Assembly (NCBI GenBank): GCA_902790175.1
Contig: CADAQZ010000015.1
Coordinates: forward strand, 1 to 60,200
Source: an uncultured Eubacteriales bacterium
Lineage (GTDB): Bacteria; Bacillota; Clostridia; Christensenellales; Aristaeellaceae
Direction: 5' to 3'
DNA length: 60,200 nt
Shown here: one piece after another, positions 7,948 through 19,578 of the stretch
Position numbering within the stretch: position 1 is the first letter of the stretch
How the letters are laid out: the number at the start of each line of letters is the position of its first letter
Translations under genes and position numbers: made by a program
The notes under the pieces: generated by a model
What the model saw: only the letters and a program-made list of their open reading frames with translations
The model's database searches: none
What the model was told of the DNA's origin: nothing

Positions 7948-9122
7948 CGCTCCGGCCCGTGACCGGGGCCAATGAGGCGCGGCAGCTCGCTGCGCCAAGA
8001 GATACGGGCCGCGGACTGTTCCGCGGCATCGACAGGGGCTTTTCGATCTGCTTTGCGCTTTTGATGATGGTGGGGCTGGCGACACTCTACGCCGCCAGCT
8101 ACTACAACGCGCAGGACGGCGCGGGCGCGCTCTCCGAGGTCAAGAGCCAGCTGCTCGGCATCGCCGTCGGCGCGGCCGGAATGCTGCTGGTGCTCAGGAC
8201 GGACTACCGCGCGCTGGCAAAGCCGTGGGTGTGCGGCGGGCTGCTGGCGGCCAGTTTCATCATGCTGGCGCTGGTGGCGGTGCCGGGCATCGGGAAGATG
8301 CTGAACGGCTCGCGGCGCTGGCTGCGGGTGGGCCCGGTCAGCTTCCAGCCGTCGGAGCTGGCGAAGTATTCGATGATCGTCTACCTCGCCCGGGCGCTGA
8401 GCCAGAAGAAGCGCGATGTGACGCGCTTCTTCACCGGCCTCGCGCCGCTGTTTTTGCTGCCGGGCGGCATGTTTCTGCTGATCCTGATGCAGCCGAACCT
8501 CTCCACGGCGGGCAGCATACTGATCGTCACCGGCGTGATGGTGATGATTGCCGGCGCGAAGTGGACTCACCTGGGGCTGGTCGGCGCGGCGGGCACTGCG
8601 CTGGGCGCGTTCTACGCGCTATCGGAGGCCTACCGGCGCGCGCGGCTGATGTCGTTTCGCGATCCCTTCGCGTTCATGACCAACGAGGGCTACCAGCTCT
8701 CCCAGTCGCTGCTGGCGTTCGGCTCCGGCGGGCTGTTCGGCATGGGCATTGGCCAGGGACGCCAGAAGTTCGCGTTCCTGCCGTACCCGGAGTCGGACTT
8801 CATATTCGCCGTGGTGGGGGAGGACCTCGGCTGGGCGGGATGCGTGGCGGTGCTCGCGCTGTTTGCCGCGTTCCTGTTCTTCGGCCTGCGCATAGCCATG
8901 CGCTGCGAGGACCGCTTCGGCAGTCTCCTCGCCGGGGGCATCGTGTGCATGATCGGCGTGCAGTGCGTGCTGAACGTGGCCGTGGTCGTCGGCATGATGC
9001 CCACCACCGGCCTGCCGCTGCCGTTCTTCAGCGCCGGCGGCACGTCCATTTCGATCGTCATGGCCGCCGTGGCCGTGGTGATGAACGTGTCGCGGGGTAG
9101 GGAATTAGGGAGTAAGGAGTAG
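7944..9122 (+). CDS. ftsW: FtsW/SpoVE-type lipid II polymerase (SEDS)
   Basis: Polytopic SEDS glycosyltransferase that polymerises lipid II, working with the class B PBP encoded upstream. About ten membrane helices are visible, along with the SEDS stretches NGSRRWLRVGPVSFQPSEL, PESDFIFAVVGEDLGW and TTGLPLPFFSAGGTS. The best start is a TTG at 7944 overlapping the murD stop (GGAGGG at 7929-7934); GTG 7959 is an alternative. The last residues (GRELGSKE) and the stop are encoded by a TAGGGAGTA-type simple repeat, so the native C-terminus has been replaced or extended. FtsW versus SpoVE cannot be separated here. Confidence 0.93.
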   Translation: MTLRPVTGANEARQLAAPRDTGRGLFRGIDRGFSICFALLMMVGLATLYAASYYNAQDGAGALSEVKSQLLGIAVGAAGMLLVLRTDYRALAKPWVCGGLLAASFIMLALVAVPGIGKMLNGSRRWLRVGPVSFQPSELAKYSMIVYLARALSQKKRDVTRFFTGLAPLFLLPGGMFLLILMQPNLSTAGSILIVTGVMVMIAGAKWTHLGLVGAAGTALGAFYALSEAYRRARLMSFRDPFAFMTNEGYQLSQSLLAFGSGGLFGMGIGQGRQKFAFLPYPESDFIFAVVGEDLGWAGCVAVLALFAAFLFFGLRIAMRCEDRFGSLLAGGIVCMIGVQCVLNVAVVVGMMPTTGLPLPFFSAGGTSISIVMAAVAVVMNVSRGRELGSKE

Positions 9123-9131
9123 GGAGTAGGG
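9096..9131 (+). repeat. TAGGGAGTA-type simple repeat
   Basis: Imperfect heptamer-like tandem run (GTAGGGAATTAGGGAGTAAGGAGTAGGGAGTAGGG) overlapping the 3' end of ftsW. Similar runs occur at 17343-17395, 42901-42925, 45917-46005, 47502-47598 and 50034-50062. Confidence 0.8.
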
Positions 9132-9133
9132 AA

Positions 9134-9248
9134 CAACCCCTCAGTCAGCTTCGCTGACAGCTCCCCTTGCACAGGGGAGCCGAGCAGAGTGAGCATTTCT
9201 TGCCTCCCCTGTGTAAGGGGAGGTGGCCCGTTAGGGCCGGAGGGGTTG
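9134..9248 (+). repeat. Interspersed repeat, AACCCCTC…GAGGGGTT family (full copy)
   Basis: A 115-base copy with ends CAACCCCTC and GAGGGGTTG and the same internal hairpins as the copy at 3754. It fills most of the ftsW-ftsQ gap, the place where murG and murB/murC usually stand. Confidence 0.85.
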
Positions 9249-9333
9249 TCAGGGCCGACGATGCGGCGAAAAGTCCGCCCTCGCGCCCCATATCTCCATG
9301 ATTATACAACGTCAAACCGTTACGGAGGCAACC

Positions 9334-10206
9334 ATGTCCAACAGACGCAAACAATCCCGCCGCATGCAGGCGCTGCCGTGGGTGGCCGCCATCGCCGCGC
9401 TGCTGGCGATCCTCGCGCTGCTGCTCGTGAACGCAGTGTTCGTGGTGCGCGACGTGCGCGTCGAGGGCGCGGGCGAGATCCCCGAGAGCGACGTGCGCCG
9501 CCTGTCGGGCATTCGCCTGGGCACGCGCATCGGCAGCGTGGACGAGGAGCGCGTGCGGCTGGACGTGGAGAGCGACGGCCGCGTGGCCTTCGTCGGCCTG
9601 AAGCGCGTGCTGCCCAGCCGCGTGGTGCTCACGGTGCGCCCGCGGACGATGGACGCCGTCATATTGCAGGGCGGAAAGCTGCTGGTGCTGGATTCCGACG
9701 CCTACGTGGTCGCGATTACGGACCGCGTGCCCGACTCCGGCGCGGTGTACGTCACCGGCATCAAGCCCTCCCACTACGCGCTCGGGCGCCAGCTGGACAC
9801 GGCGGACGGTCGCTGCGGCTGCATGAAGGCGGTGCTGGAGGCGCTCAAAAAGCACGGGGCCACCGGCTACGCCGCGGAGCTGAGCGTGGCCGACACCGCG
9901 AACCTCAAGCTGATCACCCGCACGGGCATCACCGTGCTGCTGGGCGATTCCGGCAACATGGAGAACAAGATCGCCTGGATGGCCGGGGCGCTGGCGGACC
10001 TCGAGGCGCGGGGGGAGACCACCGGCCAGCTGGACGTGTCCAGCGGCACGAAGGCCGACTACGCGCCGCCGCCCGTCGAGGAGACCGAGGAGCCCGAGCC
10101 GGATGAGACGCCCGTGCCCGAGGGCCAGGTGTACTCCATCGACGGCGTCATCTACGTGGACGGCGTGCCCCAGGGCCAGGACGCCGACGAAGCGCCCGTC
10201 AGTTAA
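9334..10206 (+). CDS. ftsQ: Cell division protein FtsQ/DivIB
   Basis: Bitopic division protein of 290 residues. A basic tail (SNRRKQSRRMQ) is followed by one membrane helix (about 14-36), then a POTRA domain (FVVRDVRVEGAGEIPESDVRRLSGI…), an FtsQ/DivIB beta domain and an acidic proline-rich tail. It links FtsL and DivIC to the septal synthase. ATG 9334 follows ACGGAGGCA (9322-9330). Last gene of the upstream block; ftsA has a separate promoter. Confidence 0.9.
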   Translation: MSNRRKQSRRMQALPWVAAIAALLAILALLLVNAVFVVRDVRVEGAGEIPESDVRRLSGIRLGTRIGSVDEERVRLDVESDGRVAFVGLKRVLPSRVVLTVRPRTMDAVILQGGKLLVLDSDAYVVAITDRVPDSGAVYVTGIKPSHYALGRQLDTADGRCGCMKAVLEALKKHGATGYAAELSVADTANLKLITRTGITVLLGDSGNMENKIAWMAGALADLEARGETTGQLDVSSGTKADYAPPPVEETEEPEPDETPVPEGQVYSIDGVIYVDGVPQGQDADEAPVS

Positions 10207-10297
10207 GACGGCGTGGAGAACATGTGACTTTCCCTTGCCGTAAATTTGAAACTATTTTGAAAACTGCGGAAAAAGGCGAAAATCGGCGGTTTCCAAT

Positions 10298-10326
10298 TTG
10301 CATCCGGATGAAAATCCATGTATAAT
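10298..10326 (+). promoter_or_regulatory. ftsA-ftsZ promoter
   Basis: TTGCAT (10298-10303), a 17-base spacer and a consensus TATAAT (10321-10326), 78 bases ahead of ftsA. A vegetative sigma-A-type promoter that separates ftsAZ control from the MraZ-controlled genes. Confidence 0.8.
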
Positions 10327-10404
10327 ACGGGTATGTTGGATAATCGGTACAACTGGATGAATGTCCATCAGGGAACACAGGAATAGGGTGGGGCGACAAC
10401 GCTT

Positions 10405-11592
10405 ATGAAAACGCAAATTGCTGCCATTGAATTTGGGACCTCCAAAATCGTCACGGTGATTGCGCAGAGCGGCGGCATGGACCGCCTGGACATCATCGGC
10501 TCGGGCACGGTGCCCTATGACGGGTATTCCGACGGCGATTGGAATACGCCGGGCCAGATGATCCAGCGCGTGCGCGATTCGATCGCCGCGGCGGAACTGG
10601 AGGCCAATTCCAAGATCAAGGAGATCTACGTGGGCGTTCCGGGCGAGTACATCCACGTGCGCGCCTGCGAGACCGAGGTGGAGCTGCCGGACGGCACCGT
10701 GGACGAGGCGGCGATCAACGCCGTGCAGGACGCCGCCGCCGAGAAGCTGCACATCGCCGAAGAAGGCGGCCTGGTGATGCACCGCACGCCCTCCTGGTTC
10801 ATCGTGGACGACGGCAAGAAGACCATGACCCCCGGCGGGCGCGGGCAGCGCCTGCGGGCCCTGACCACCTTCATCATCGCCGATCCCCAGTTCATCGAGG
10901 ATGTCACCGAGATGATCGGCCGCCAGAACATCACGATCCTCGGCTTCCTGTCCTGCTCGCTGGGCGAGGCGCTGCTGGTGCTCTCGCTGGAGGAGCGCGA
11001 CCGGGCCGCGATGCTGATCGACGTGGGCTACCTGAACACCGAGATCAGCGTGGTGGAGGGCGACGCCATCATCTATCACGCGATACTGCCCCGGGGCGGC
11101 GGCCACATCACGGCGGATCTCGCCACCCACCTGCGCATACCGATGCGCGCCGCGGAGCAGATTAAGCGCGGCTACGTATTCAATCCCGACGAGTTTGACG
11201 CAAACTCGTTCTCGGAAGTCTATGACGAGCGCGGCCGCCGCATGACGTTCCCGCGCGAGCAGGTCAGCAAGATCGTGGAGGACAGCTTCGGCGAGATCGC
11301 CGGGATGATCGACATGACCCTGCGCAACGACGCGGAGGCGCTGCTGGGCAAGAAGAGCCAGGTGTTCCTCACCGGCGGCGGCATCGCCCTGATGCGCGGC
11401 GCGCGCGAGGCGCTGGCCGCGAAGCTGAACCGGCCGGTGAAGGTCTCCGCGGCGAAGTCCTCCAAGCTGAACAGCCCCGTGTTCTCGGCGTCGCTGGGCC
11501 TGGCGGACCTCGTGTTCGACTCGATCGAGCGGCAGGGCGGCCAGGACGAGCGCCTGGGTACCCGGCTGAAGAGCCTGTTCGGGCGCGGCTGA
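10405..11592 (+). CDS. ftsA: FtsA-like actin-fold division protein
   Basis: Membrane tether for FtsZ. The 395-residue protein has the actin/ASKHA fold: phosphate-1 loop AIEFGTSKIVTVIA, an SHS2-like insertion (KEIYVGVPGEYIHVRA…), phosphate-2 LIDVGYLNTEISV and the adenosine motif VFLTGGGIALMRG. The C-terminal basic amphipathic segment RLGTRLKSLFGRG fits the FtsA membrane-targeting helix. A GGGTGGGG stretch at 10386-10393 is a rather distant ribosome site. ftsZ follows after 51 bases. Confidence 0.92.
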   Translation: MKTQIAAIEFGTSKIVTVIAQSGGMDRLDIIGSGTVPYDGYSDGDWNTPGQMIQRVRDSIAAAELEANSKIKEIYVGVPGEYIHVRACETEVELPDGTVDEAAINAVQDAAAEKLHIAEEGGLVMHRTPSWFIVDDGKKTMTPGGRGQRLRALTTFIIADPQFIEDVTEMIGRQNITILGFLSCSLGEALLVLSLEERDRAAMLIDVGYLNTEISVVEGDAIIYHAILPRGGGHITADLATHLRIPMRAAEQIKRGYVFNPDEFDANSFSEVYDERGRRMTFPREQVSKIVEDSFGEIAGMIDMTLRNDAEALLGKKSQVFLTGGGIALMRGAREALAAKLNRPVKVSAAKSSKLNSPVFSASLGLADLVFDSIERQGGQDERLGTRLKSLFGRG

Positions 11593-11643
11593 CAAACGAC
11601 AGAGTACGCACATACGACAATACATTGACGAGGGGGATGCCTT

Positions 11644-12945
11644 GTGCTGGAATTTGAAATGGAAAACAAGAACATTGAAAACGAGGAGCAGGAGACCAAC
11701 TTCGCGGCGATAAAGGTCATCGGCGTGGGCGGCGCGGGCACCAATGCGGTCAACCGCATGGTGGATTCCGGGCTGCGCGGCGTGGATTTCATCGCCGTGA
11801 ACACCGATAAGCAGGCGCTGGCCCTGTCCAAGGCGCCCCTGCAGGTGCAGATCGGCGAGAAGCTGACCAAGGGCCTGGGCGCGGGCGCGAACCCCGAGAT
11901 CGGCCAGAAGGCCGCCGAGGAGAGCCGCGAGGAGATCGCGAACAAGATCAAGGGCTCCGACCTGGTGTTCGTCACCTGCGGCATGGGCGGCGGCACCGGC
12001 ACCGGCGCGGCCCCGATCATCGCCGAGACGGCCCGCGAGATGGGCATCCTGACGATCGGCGTGGTTTCCAAGCCCTTCCTGTTCGAGGGACGCCAGCGCA
12101 TGCGCAACGCCGAGGCCGGCATCGAGAAGCTGAAGGCCAACGTGGACACCCTCGTGGTGGTCCCGAACGACCGGCTGCTGTCCGTCGTGACCAAGGGCAC
12201 CACGATGACCGACGCCTTCAAGATCGCGGACGACACGCTCCGCCAGGGCATCCAGGGCATTTCCGACCTGATCGCCGTGCCGAGCCTGATCAACCTCGAC
12301 TTCGCGGACGTGCGCACCGTGATGCAGTCCCGCGGCCTGGCCCACATGGGCATCGGCGTGGGCAAGGGCGAGAGCCGCATGGTGGACGCCGCCAAGCAGG
12401 CCATCTCCAGCCCGATGCTCGAGACGAGCATCGACGGCGCGCGCGCGGTGCTGATCAACATCACCGGCGGCCCGGATACCTCCATCATCGACATCAACGA
12501 AGCGGCCCAGCTGATCACCGCCGCGGCCGACCCGGAGGCCAACATCATCTTCGGCGCCGGCATCGACGAGAGCATGACCGACGAGGTGAAGATCACCGTG
12601 ATCGCCACCGGCTTCGAGAAGCCCGCCTTCTCCGCCAGCCGCACCGCGTCCTCCATCGGCGAGAACAAGGAGCTCGATCTGGGCGACGAGGAGCAGCCGG
12701 AGCGCCCGGCCCGCGCCTCCCGCTACGAGGAAGAGCCCGTCTCTCCGATCTTCGAGCGTCGCCCGCGCGAGCGCGCACCCCGCGACAGGGACGTGGACGG
12801 CTACGAGCAGCGCGAACAGCGCCGCGCCGAGCGCGCGAACGCCCCGCGCCGCCGCGTATACCAGGAGGACGGCCAGGAGGCGCCCCGCGGCCAGAACCGC
12901 CGCGGCTTCGCCCCGGACGTGCCCAGCTTCATGAAGAAAAAATAA
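11644..12945 (+). CDS. ftsZ: Cell division tubulin homologue FtsZ
   Basis: GTPase that forms the division ring; 433 residues. The N-terminal domain holds [15 protein letters not shown] and the tubulin signature GGGTGTG at 115-121. It is followed by the C-terminal GTPase-activating domain, a long Arg/Glu-rich linker (about 340-420) and the conserved C-terminal peptide DVPSFMKKK, which binds FtsA. GTG 11644 is chosen because AGGGGG (11631-11636) is well spaced; ATG 11659 is a possible shorter start. A terminator lies 45 bases downstream. Confidence 0.98.
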   Translation: MLEFEMENKNIENEEQETNFAAIKVIGVGGAGTNAVNRMVDSGLRGVDFIAVNTDKQALALSKAPLQVQIGEKLTKGLGAGANPEIGQKAAEESREEIANKIKGSDLVFVTCGMGGGTGTGAAPIIAETAREMGILTIGVVSKPFLFEGRQRMRNAEAGIEKLKANVDTLVVVPNDRLLSVVTKGTTMTDAFKIADDTLRQGIQGISDLIAVPSLINLDFADVRTVMQSRGLAHMGIGVGKGESRMVDAAKQAISSPMLETSIDGARAVLINITGGPDTSIIDINEAAQLITAAADPEANIIFGAGIDESMTDEVKITVIATGFEKPAFSASRTASSIGENKELDLGDEEQPERPARASRYEEEPVSPIFERRPRERAPRDRDVDGYEQREQRRAERANAPRRRVYQEDGQEAPRGQNRRGFAPDVPSFMKKK

Positions 12946-12965
12946 CATCTACGCAGTAGACCTTC

Positions 12966-12983
12966 CCGACCGACGTCGGTCGG
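12966..12983. repeat. 18-base perfect palindrome after ftsZ
   Basis: CCGACCGACGTCGGTCGG is a perfect palindrome without a loop, between the ftsZ stop and the terminator. It could be a protein-binding site or a remnant of a hairpin. Confidence 0.6.
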
Positions 12984-12990
12984 ATTCGAC

Positions 12991-13036
12991 AAAAAACAGG
13001 CCGAGGTCTGAAAAAACAGACCGAGGCCTGTTTTTT
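12991..13036 (+). terminator. Intrinsic terminator after ftsZ
   Basis: AACAGGCCGAGGTCTG pairs with CAGACCGAGGCCTGTT (two central mismatches) around an A-rich loop, followed by TTTTTT. It ends the ftsAZ transcript; the pth promoter begins immediately after. Confidence 0.9.
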
Positions 13037-13038
13037 GC

Positions 13039-13067
13039 TTGACAACGGGCGGCGCGGATTGTACAAT
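13039..13067 (+). promoter_or_regulatory. pth-mfd promoter
   Basis: Consensus -35 TTGACA (13039-13044), a 17-base spacer and -10 TACAAT (13062-13067), 32 bases before pth. Confidence 0.85.
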
Positions 13068-13099
13068 GGTGGGAAAGGGAGCTTTGCGGAGGCAACGAA

Positions 13100-13672
13100 A
13101 TGTATGTGATCGTGGGCCTGGGCAACCCGGGCCGCAAATATGAACACACGCGCCACAACGTCGGCTTCGACGTGACGGAGGTGCTCAGCCAGAAGTACGA
13201 CATCCCCATCCAGCGGCTGCGCTGCAAGGCCGTCGTGGGCGAGGGCACGATCCGGGGCCAGCGCGTGGCGCTGTGCCAGCCGCAGACGTTCATGAACCTC
13301 TCCGGCGAGAGCGTCGTGCAGCTGTGCAACTGGTACAAGCCCGAGCCCGATCACCTGATCGTGGTCTACGACGACGTGGACCTTCCGGAGGGCAAGCTGC
13401 GCTTTCGCCCCTCCGGCAGCGCCGGGACCCACAATGGCATGCGCAACATCATCTACCTGCTGGGCCGCGACGACTTCCCGCGCGTGCGCGTGGGCATCGG
13501 CCGACCCGCCGAGGGCTGGGACATGAAGGACTGGGTGCTGTCCACCTACGCCACGAAGGAGCTGCGCCAGACGATGTTCGACGCCTACGTAGGCGCAGCG
13601 GACGTCGTCGCCACCCTGATCGCCGAGGGCGTGGACGCCGCCCGGCAGCTGGTGGGGAAGCTGAACGGATAG
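13100..13672 (+). CDS. pth: Peptidyl-tRNA hydrolase
   Basis: Releases peptides from peptidyl-tRNAs that drop off ribosomes; 190 residues, normal length. Signature segments are VGLGNPGRKYEHTRHNVGF, with the catalytic His in the HN pair, then QPQTFMNLSGESV, VYDDVDLPEGKLRFR and GTHNGMRNI. GGAGGC about 10 bases upstream is the ribosome site. It is followed after 7 bases by mfd, the classical Firmicutes order. Confidence 0.97.
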   Translation: MYVIVGLGNPGRKYEHTRHNVGFDVTEVLSQKYDIPIQRLRCKAVVGEGTIRGQRVALCQPQTFMNLSGESVVQLCNWYKPEPDHLIVVYDDVDLPEGKLRFRPSGSAGTHNGMRNIIYLLGRDDFPRVRVGIGRPAEGWDMKDWVLSTYATKELRQTMFDAYVGAADVVATLIAEGVDAARQLVGKLNG

Positions 13673-13679
13673 GAATTGT

Positions 13680-17378
<3,699 letters not shown>

Positions 17379-17400
17379 GGAGTTAGGAGTGGAGCCGATC

Positions 17401-17847
17401 ATGATCGATATACGACCCGAGCGCCTCACCGCGCGTGAATACATCGCGTTCCTCGCGCGCACCGACCTGGGCAGCCAATACCCGGCGGAGCGCTTCGAGG
17501 CGCGCATCGAAAAGCTGGTCCAGAACGCCTCGATCAGCCTTGCGGCCCGCGACGATACCGGCAAGCTCGTCGGCGTGCTCTTTGGCATCACGGACTTCGC
17601 CTACTGGCTGTTCGTCACCGACCTTGGCGTGGACCGCAACTGCGTGCGCATGGGTGTCGGCAGGCGGCTGATGGACGCCGCGCTCGAGGCCGCGGGCGGG
17701 CCGGACGACATCATCGTCTACACTTGCGCCAACGAGAACGCCGTCGGCTTCTACGAGAAGTGGGGCATGCGCCCGGCGGACGACGTGATGGTCCTGAACC
17801 GTGTCCAGTGGACCGACTTTACCGTACAGCCGGAGGGAAAGGCATGA
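17401..17847 (+). CDS. GNAT-family N-acetyltransferase
   Basis: Small acetyl-CoA-dependent acyltransferase of 148 residues; substrate unknown. The acetyl-CoA loop appears as DRNCVRMGVGRRLMDAALEAA (about residues 76-96), and the C-terminal IIVYTCANENAVGFYEKWGM is the usual beta-5/alpha-4 motif. ATG 17401 lies six bases after GGAG. Its stop overlaps the start of the NUDIX gene (ATGA), so the two are likely co-translated downstream of mfd. Confidence 0.85.
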   Translation: MIDIRPERLTAREYIAFLARTDLGSQYPAERFEARIEKLVQNASISLAARDDTGKLVGVLFGITDFAYWLFVTDLGVDRNCVRMGVGRRLMDAALEAAGGPDDIIVYTCANENAVGFYEKWGMRPADDVMVLNRVQWTDFTVQPEGKA

Positions 17848-18350
17848 AGATCATCGAGACGATCGGCGACAACTACTTCGGCCGCTGGGAGCACACCCGC
17901 ACGGCCTGCCGCGGCATCGTCGTGCGCGGAAACGAACTGCTCCTGTCCTACGAGACGCGCACCGGTCAGTACATGATCCCGGGCGGCGGCCTGGAGGCGG
18001 GCGAGAACGAGGCCGACTGCTGCGCCCGCGAGGTCGCCGAGGAGACGGGCGTCGTCGCGTCCGTCGGCGAATGCGCCCTCGAGATCGACGAGTACTACGA
18101 GGATTGCAAGTACGTCAGCCGCTACTTTCCCTGCCGGGCGGTGGGCGAGACGAAGCCCTGCCTGACCGAGCGCGAGGTGGAGGTCGGCATGGAGCCGCGC
18201 TGGCTGCCTGTCGAACGGGCGGTGGAAGAATTCTCACACCACTCGGACTACGCCGCGACCGACGAGATGCGGCGCGGGCTGTACCTGCGGGAGTACAAGG
18301 CGCTCCAATACTTGTTTTCAGAAGAGAGACGGGAGGTCAACGGAGAATGA
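17844..18350 (+). CDS. NUDIX hydrolase
   Basis: Hydrolase of nucleoside-diphosphate-linked compounds, 168 residues. The complete NUDIX box is visible at about residues 49-71: GGLEAGENEADCCAREVAEE followed by TGV, matching Gx5Ex7REUxEExGU, so metal binding is probably intact. Substrate cannot be predicted. It overlaps the preceding GNAT and the following PAP2-like gene by four bases each, a tight operon. Confidence 0.88.
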   Translation: MKIIETIGDNYFGRWEHTRTACRGIVVRGNELLLSYETRTGQYMIPGGGLEAGENEADCCAREVAEETGVVASVGECALEIDEYYEDCKYVSRYFPCRAVGETKPCLTEREVEVGMEPRWLPVERAVEEFSHHSDYAATDEMRRGLYLREYKALQYLFSEERREVNGE

Positions 18351-19030
18351 GTCGGTTCTGGCGGCAGGTGAAGCGCATTCCGCGCTGGGGCTGGTACTGC
18401 GGCTTCGGCTACACCGCGATCATCGCCGCGATGTTCAAGCTGGGCCACATCCTCAGCCACCTGTTGGGGACGTACGACCATGCGCTCGTGTGGAAGATCG
18501 CTGCGATCGACGATCGGTTTTCCGTCGTGCCGGTGTTCGTGCTGTTCTACGTGTACACGTATGCGTTCTGGGTCATGGGACCCATCGCGGTCTCGCTGAC
18601 GAAGAAGCGCAACTTCGTCAACTACACCGTTGGCTTGTTTACTTCCTGCTTCATCGGCTTTCTGTTCCTGGTGCTGATGCCGACGCTGATGGACCGCGCG
18701 GGGGAGGGCCTGATGCAAGTCGGCGAGCGGCCGGGCTTTTGCAACTGGCTGCTGGGGCTGCTGTACCGGATCGACGGCGGGGAGGAGGCCTTCAACCTGT
18801 TCCCGTCCTTCCACTGCCTGGTCAGCCTCTACTGCTGGCTGGGCGTGCGCGGGCAGCCGGAGATCTCCCGGGGCTTCAGAGCCTACTCGCTCATAATGGC
18901 GATCCTGATCTGCCTGTCCACGCTGTACACCAAGCAGCACTACATCCCCGACGTTTTTGGCGGCGTCGCCATCCCGGTGGTCGTCTATATGATCGTCGAA
19001 AAGGCGAACCCGGGGAAGCGGTGGGCATAA
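18347..19030 (+). CDS. PAP2-like membrane phosphatase/phosphotransferase
   Basis: Polytopic membrane protein of 227 residues with five or six predicted helices. It retains PAP2 motif 2 (NLFPSFHC) and a motif-3-like sequence (STLYTKQHYIPDVFGG, with the His and Asp). Motif 1 (KxxxxxxRP) is not evident, which resembles the PAP2-like inositolphosphotransferase branch. It may act on lipid phosphates at the membrane. Third gene of the overlapping GNAT-NUDIX-PAP2 run. Confidence 0.75.
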   Translation: MSRFWRQVKRIPRWGWYCGFGYTAIIAAMFKLGHILSHLLGTYDHALVWKIAAIDDRFSVVPVFVLFYVYTYAFWVMGPIAVSLTKKRNFVNYTVGLFTSCFIGFLFLVLMPTLMDRAGEGLMQVGERPGFCNWLLGLLYRIDGGEEAFNLFPSFHCLVSLYCWLGVRGQPEISRGFRAYSLIMAILICLSTLYTKQHYIPDVFGGVAIPVVVYMIVEKANPGKRWA

Positions 19031-19041
19031 CTTCAATCCTC

Positions 19042-19095
19042 CTTGCCTCGCCCCCGTGAGGGGGAGAGGTGCCCGAAGGGCGGAGAGGGGGTCCC
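19042..19095 (+). repeat. Divergent AACCCCTC-family repeat fragment
   Basis: CTTGCCTCGCCCCCGTGAGGGGGAGAGGTGCCCGAAGGGCGGAGAGGGGGT keeps the layout of the 3' half of the AACCCCTC family (stem, then GCCCGAAGGGC), with diverged bases. Confidence 0.65.
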
Positions 19096-19121
19096 CTCTA
19101 ATCAGAAGGAGGCGTGACGCC

Positions 19122-19562
19122 ATGACCATTCGCTCCATGATCCTCGATGACTATGACCGGGTCTACGCCCTGTGGATGTCCTGCAAAAACATGGGCTTCA
19201 ACGACGTGGACGACTCCCGCGACGGCATCGCGCGCTACCTGAGGCGCAACCCGTCCACCTGCTTTATCGCCGAACTGGACGGCGTACTTGCTGGGGTGAT
19301 CCTCTCCGGCCACGACGGGCGGCGCGGGTTCATCCACCACATGGCCGTCGCGGAGGCGTTTCGCCGCCGGGGCGTGGCCACCGCGCTGTTGGGCCGCGCG
19401 CTGGACGCCTTGAAGGACGAGGGCATCACAAAAGTCGCCTTGTTGGTATTCCGCACCAACGAAGCCGGCAACGCCTTCTGGGAGAAGATGGGCTTTGCCG
19501 TGCGCGAGGATCTGAACTATCGCAACCGCGCGCTGGCGAAACTCACGCGGATCGATACATGA
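19122..19562 (+). CDS. GNAT-family N-acetyltransferase
   Basis: 146-residue acetyltransferase. The acetyl-CoA motif is HHMAVAEAFRRRGVATALLG (about 68-87), and the C-terminal part reads LLVFRTNEAGNAFWEKMGF, as in RimI/YpeA-like GNATs. Start ATG 19122 follows AAGGAGG (19107-19113). Substrate unknown. It lies between a repeat fragment and the YgiQ gene and may be co-transcribed with the latter (16-base gap). Confidence 0.87.
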   Translation: MTIRSMILDDYDRVYALWMSCKNMGFNDVDDSRDGIARYLRRNPSTCFIAELDGVLAGVILSGHDGRRGFIHHMAVAEAFRRRGVATALLGRALDALKDEGITKVALLVFRTNEAGNAFWEKMGFAVREDLNYRNRALAKLTRIDT

Positions 19563-19578
19563 CGGAGGAGGGAATCGC

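Noticed and set aside
10252-12948. An 898-codon open frame on the minus strand opposite ftsA-ftsZ
   Set aside because: It is the mirror of two clear plus-strand genes; high GC at third positions removes stop codons. Composition (Ala/His/Arg/Val-rich) is not protein-like and it crosses a real promoter and two gene starts.
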